Shown here piece after piece: positions 62,487-64,000 of a stretch of DNA of 64,000 nt. The translations under genes were made by a program, and so were the position numbers. Source of the stretch: Paenibacillus solani. GTDB taxonomy: Bacteria; Bacillota; Bacilli; Paenibacillales; Paenibacillaceae. Location of the stretch: positions 258,245 to 322,244 of the forward strand of contig NZ_LIUT01000006.1 in the NCBI RefSeq assembly GCF_001277345.1. Reading direction: 5' to 3'. Position 1 is the stretch's first letter. Every line of letters starts with the position of its first letter. The notes under the pieces were generated by a model. The model ran no database searches and was not told where the DNA came from. It saw only the letters and a list, made by a program, of their open reading frames with translations.

Positions 62487-64000
62487 ATGAATATATTGGC
62501 ACTTGGTGGATCGAGTCATGATTTTTCCGCTTGCCTCATGTTGGATGGAAAGATAGCTGTCGCAATTGAAGAGGAGCGTATTACCAGAATCAAGCATTCC
62601 CTGGATCTGGATGTCAAATCGTCTGGAAATCAAGCGGCTCTTTATTGTCTGGAAAGCCAAGGTCTAACGCTATCAGAGATCGATCTCATCATAGGCAATG
62701 ATATTATAGACCGCAATTATTACAAGCCGTACCGGGACCGGATGGTCCTGATGAACCATCATCTTGCCCATGCTTCCAGCGCCTTTTATCCATCGCCGTT
62801 CGAAGAAGCAGCCATTCTCGTCGTTGACGGGGCAGGCAGTGAGATAGGTGGACTCAATGAGACCACAACCTATTACTATGGGAAGGGCACGGAAATTCAA
62901 GAGCTCTTGAAAATTACAGGGAAAATGGAATGGAACCAGGTGCTTTCGCCTGTGGAAAATTCAATGGGTTATTTTTATGATGTGTTAAGCAATGGCATCG
63001 GTTTTCACAAGCTGACGAACGGAAAGACCATGGGATTGGCACCTTATGGTTCAACGGCGTACGTCAAAGAATTCGAACGCTTCTACACGATGGATGACGA
63101 AGGACGGTTTATCCAAAGCAAAGAGCATATTCAGGAAATGAAAAAATTTATTCGCCACACCGTCGGGGTCATTCGAGATGAGGAGCAACGTTTTCAGGCC
63201 AAGGCGGATATCGCATATGCCGGACAATATCATTTGGAAAGAGCGATGATCAAAGCCTGCCGGTATTTACATGCGAGGACGGGATCCCGTCACTTATGTC
63301 TTGCAGGTGGTGTGGCGCTGAACAGCGTTGCCAACTATAAAATTTTGGAGGAAACTCCATTCGAGCATATTTTCGTGCAGCCGGCAGCTGGGGATGCTGG
63401 AACGGCGATCGGAAGCGCCTATTACGGGCACCACGTCAAGATGAATCAGCCGAGAGGCGATGCATCCATCCTATTTTCTCCATACTTGGGCAGAGGATAT
63501 GGTGCAGAAGATTACGAGAGTGCACTGAAGCAGTATGCTGAACATATTACTGTGGAATCGCCGGACGATCTGTACGGCTCCGTGGCCAGTATTTTAGATC
63601 AAGGCGAGATTATCGGGTGGTTCCAAGACCGTTCTGAAATCGGTCCGCGTGCGCTCGGAAACCGAAGCATTTTGGCTGATGCTCGAAGGAATGATATGAA
63701 GGATTTAATTAACTCCCGGATCAAACATAGGGAAGCATTTCGTCCGTTCGCACCGATCGTATTGGAAGAGGAGCAGCCGACATATTTTTCGATGGAGCAC
63801 CCATCCTATTATATGCTGTTGGTTCCATATATTTTGGAAGAGAAGCGGAGTGAGGTTCCTTCGATTACACATGAGGACGGTACGGGGAGGGTTCAAACGG
63901 TATCGAGAGCGATTAATCCGAAACTGCACCAGCTGTTGTCTTCTTTTCAGCGTTTGACGGGGACGCCGATTCTATTGAATACCTCGTATAACGACAATGG
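62487..64000 (+). CDS. Carbamoyltransferase (NodU/TobZ type), cut by the window end
   Basis: At least 504 codons with no stop before base 64000. TobZ/NodU-type enzymes make carbamoyl-AMP and pass the carbamoyl group to a hydroxyl of an aminoglycoside, sugar or antibiotic. The Kae1-like N-domain shows LALGGSSHDFSACLMLDG, NHHLAHASSAFYPSPFEEAAILVVDGAG (metal-site His from residue 91), TMGLAPYGS and LAGGVALN. The C-domain shows DRSEIGPRALGNRSILADAR, FRPFAPIV and TPILLNTSYNDN. GGAGGGG precedes the ATG 62487. It lies 45 nt after the PLP decarboxylase, so it is part of the cluster, which continues to the right. Confidence 0.92.
   Translation, partial: MNILALGGSSHDFSACLMLDGKIAVAIEEERITRIKHSLDLDVKSSGNQAALYCLESQGLTLSEIDLIIGNDIIDRNYYKPYRDRMVLMNHHLAHASSAFYPSPFEEAAILVVDGAGSEIGGLNETTTYYYGKGTEIQELLKITGKMEWNQVLSPVENSMGYFYDVLSNGIGFHKLTNGKTMGLAPYGSTAYVKEFERFYTMDDEGRFIQSKEHIQEMKKFIRHTVGVIRDEEQRFQAKADIAYAGQYHLERAMIKACRYLHARTGSRHLCLAGGVALNSVANYKILEETPFEHIFVQPAAGDAGTAIGSAYYGHHVKMNQPRGDASILFSPYLGRGYGAEDYESALKQYAEHITVESPDDLYGSVASILDQGEIIGWFQDRSEIGPRALGNRSILADARRNDMKDLINSRIKHREAFRPFAPIVLEEEQPTYFSMEHPSYYMLLVPYILEEKRSEVPSITHEDGTGRVQTVSRAINPKLHQLLSSFQRLTGTPILLNTSYNDN

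Noticed and set aside
46006..64000. Classification as a standard petrobactin (asbABCDEF) operon
   Set aside because: Gene order differs, no NIS synthetase is present in the window, and many genes foreign to petrobactin synthesis are interleaved.
1..64000. CRISPR arrays, tRNA or rRNA genes
   Set aside because: No regularly spaced direct repeats and no tRNA or rRNA signature were seen on reading both strands.

Overview
The window looks like a chromosome segment of a Paenibacillus-type Firmicute. Supporting signs are strong AGGAGG-type ribosome binding sites, frequent TTG/GTG starts, a Bacillus-type LexA box, YesM/YesN-type two-component systems, sugar ABC importers without their own ATPase, and a sporulation-kinase-like histidine kinase. 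The assignment rests on gene content and sequence style only.

Layout. 1-1776: 3' part of a group II intron with its reverse transcriptase/maturase; the 5' end lies left of the window. 1925-5591: a small membrane protein, a truncated UvrC-like GIY-YIG protein, and a leftward group (phosphotransferase and two membrane-anchored proteins). 5761-20768: an oligosaccharide utilisation locus. A leftward GH65 phosphorylase and beta-phosphoglucomutase face a rightward AraC regulator, YesM/YesN pair, binding-protein ABC importer, GH3 glycosidase and debranching-enzyme-like protein. 20771-21322: a DinB-family gene under a LexA box. 22192-26100: a Ugp-like glycerophosphodiester importer with a GDPD phosphodiesterase. 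26201-28365: an MFS drug exporter and TetR repressor behind two identical 14-bp palindromes. 28540-35058: a stalk-domain secreted protein, a GPH sugar transporter overlapping a YdjC-type deacetylase, a secreted unknown, and an OmpR/histidine kinase pair. 35284-40409: aspartase, a soluble histidine kinase, a regulator with a degenerate GGDEF-like domain, and a 44-residue membrane peptide. 42113-45640: an LplABC-like importer.

The most interesting part is 46006-64000, with an outlying member at 40577-41572. It is a compact rightward biosynthetic cluster running off the right edge, and I know of no described cluster with this composition. It contains homologues of three petrobactin genes: AsbF (3-dehydroshikimate dehydratase, giving 3,4-dihydroxybenzoate), AsbC (aryl-AMP ligase) and AsbD (aryl carrier protein). 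The NIS synthetases AsbA/AsbB of petrobactin are not in the window. Instead there are two more carrier proteins, two more adenylating enzymes, a butirosin BtrJ/BtrK-like ATP-grasp and PLP decarboxylase pair, a sugar 3-oxidation/transamination pair (Gfo/Idh plus DegT), a GT4 glycosyltransferase, an ABC exporter and a TobZ-type carbamoyltransferase.

Four proteins in or near this cluster share a Cys-His-Asp pattern like that of BtrH-type acyltransferases. I infer a catechol-acylated, possibly carbamoylated amino-sugar or pseudo-aminoglycoside made by free-standing carrier proteins without NRPS condensation modules; siderophore or antibiotic are both possible roles.
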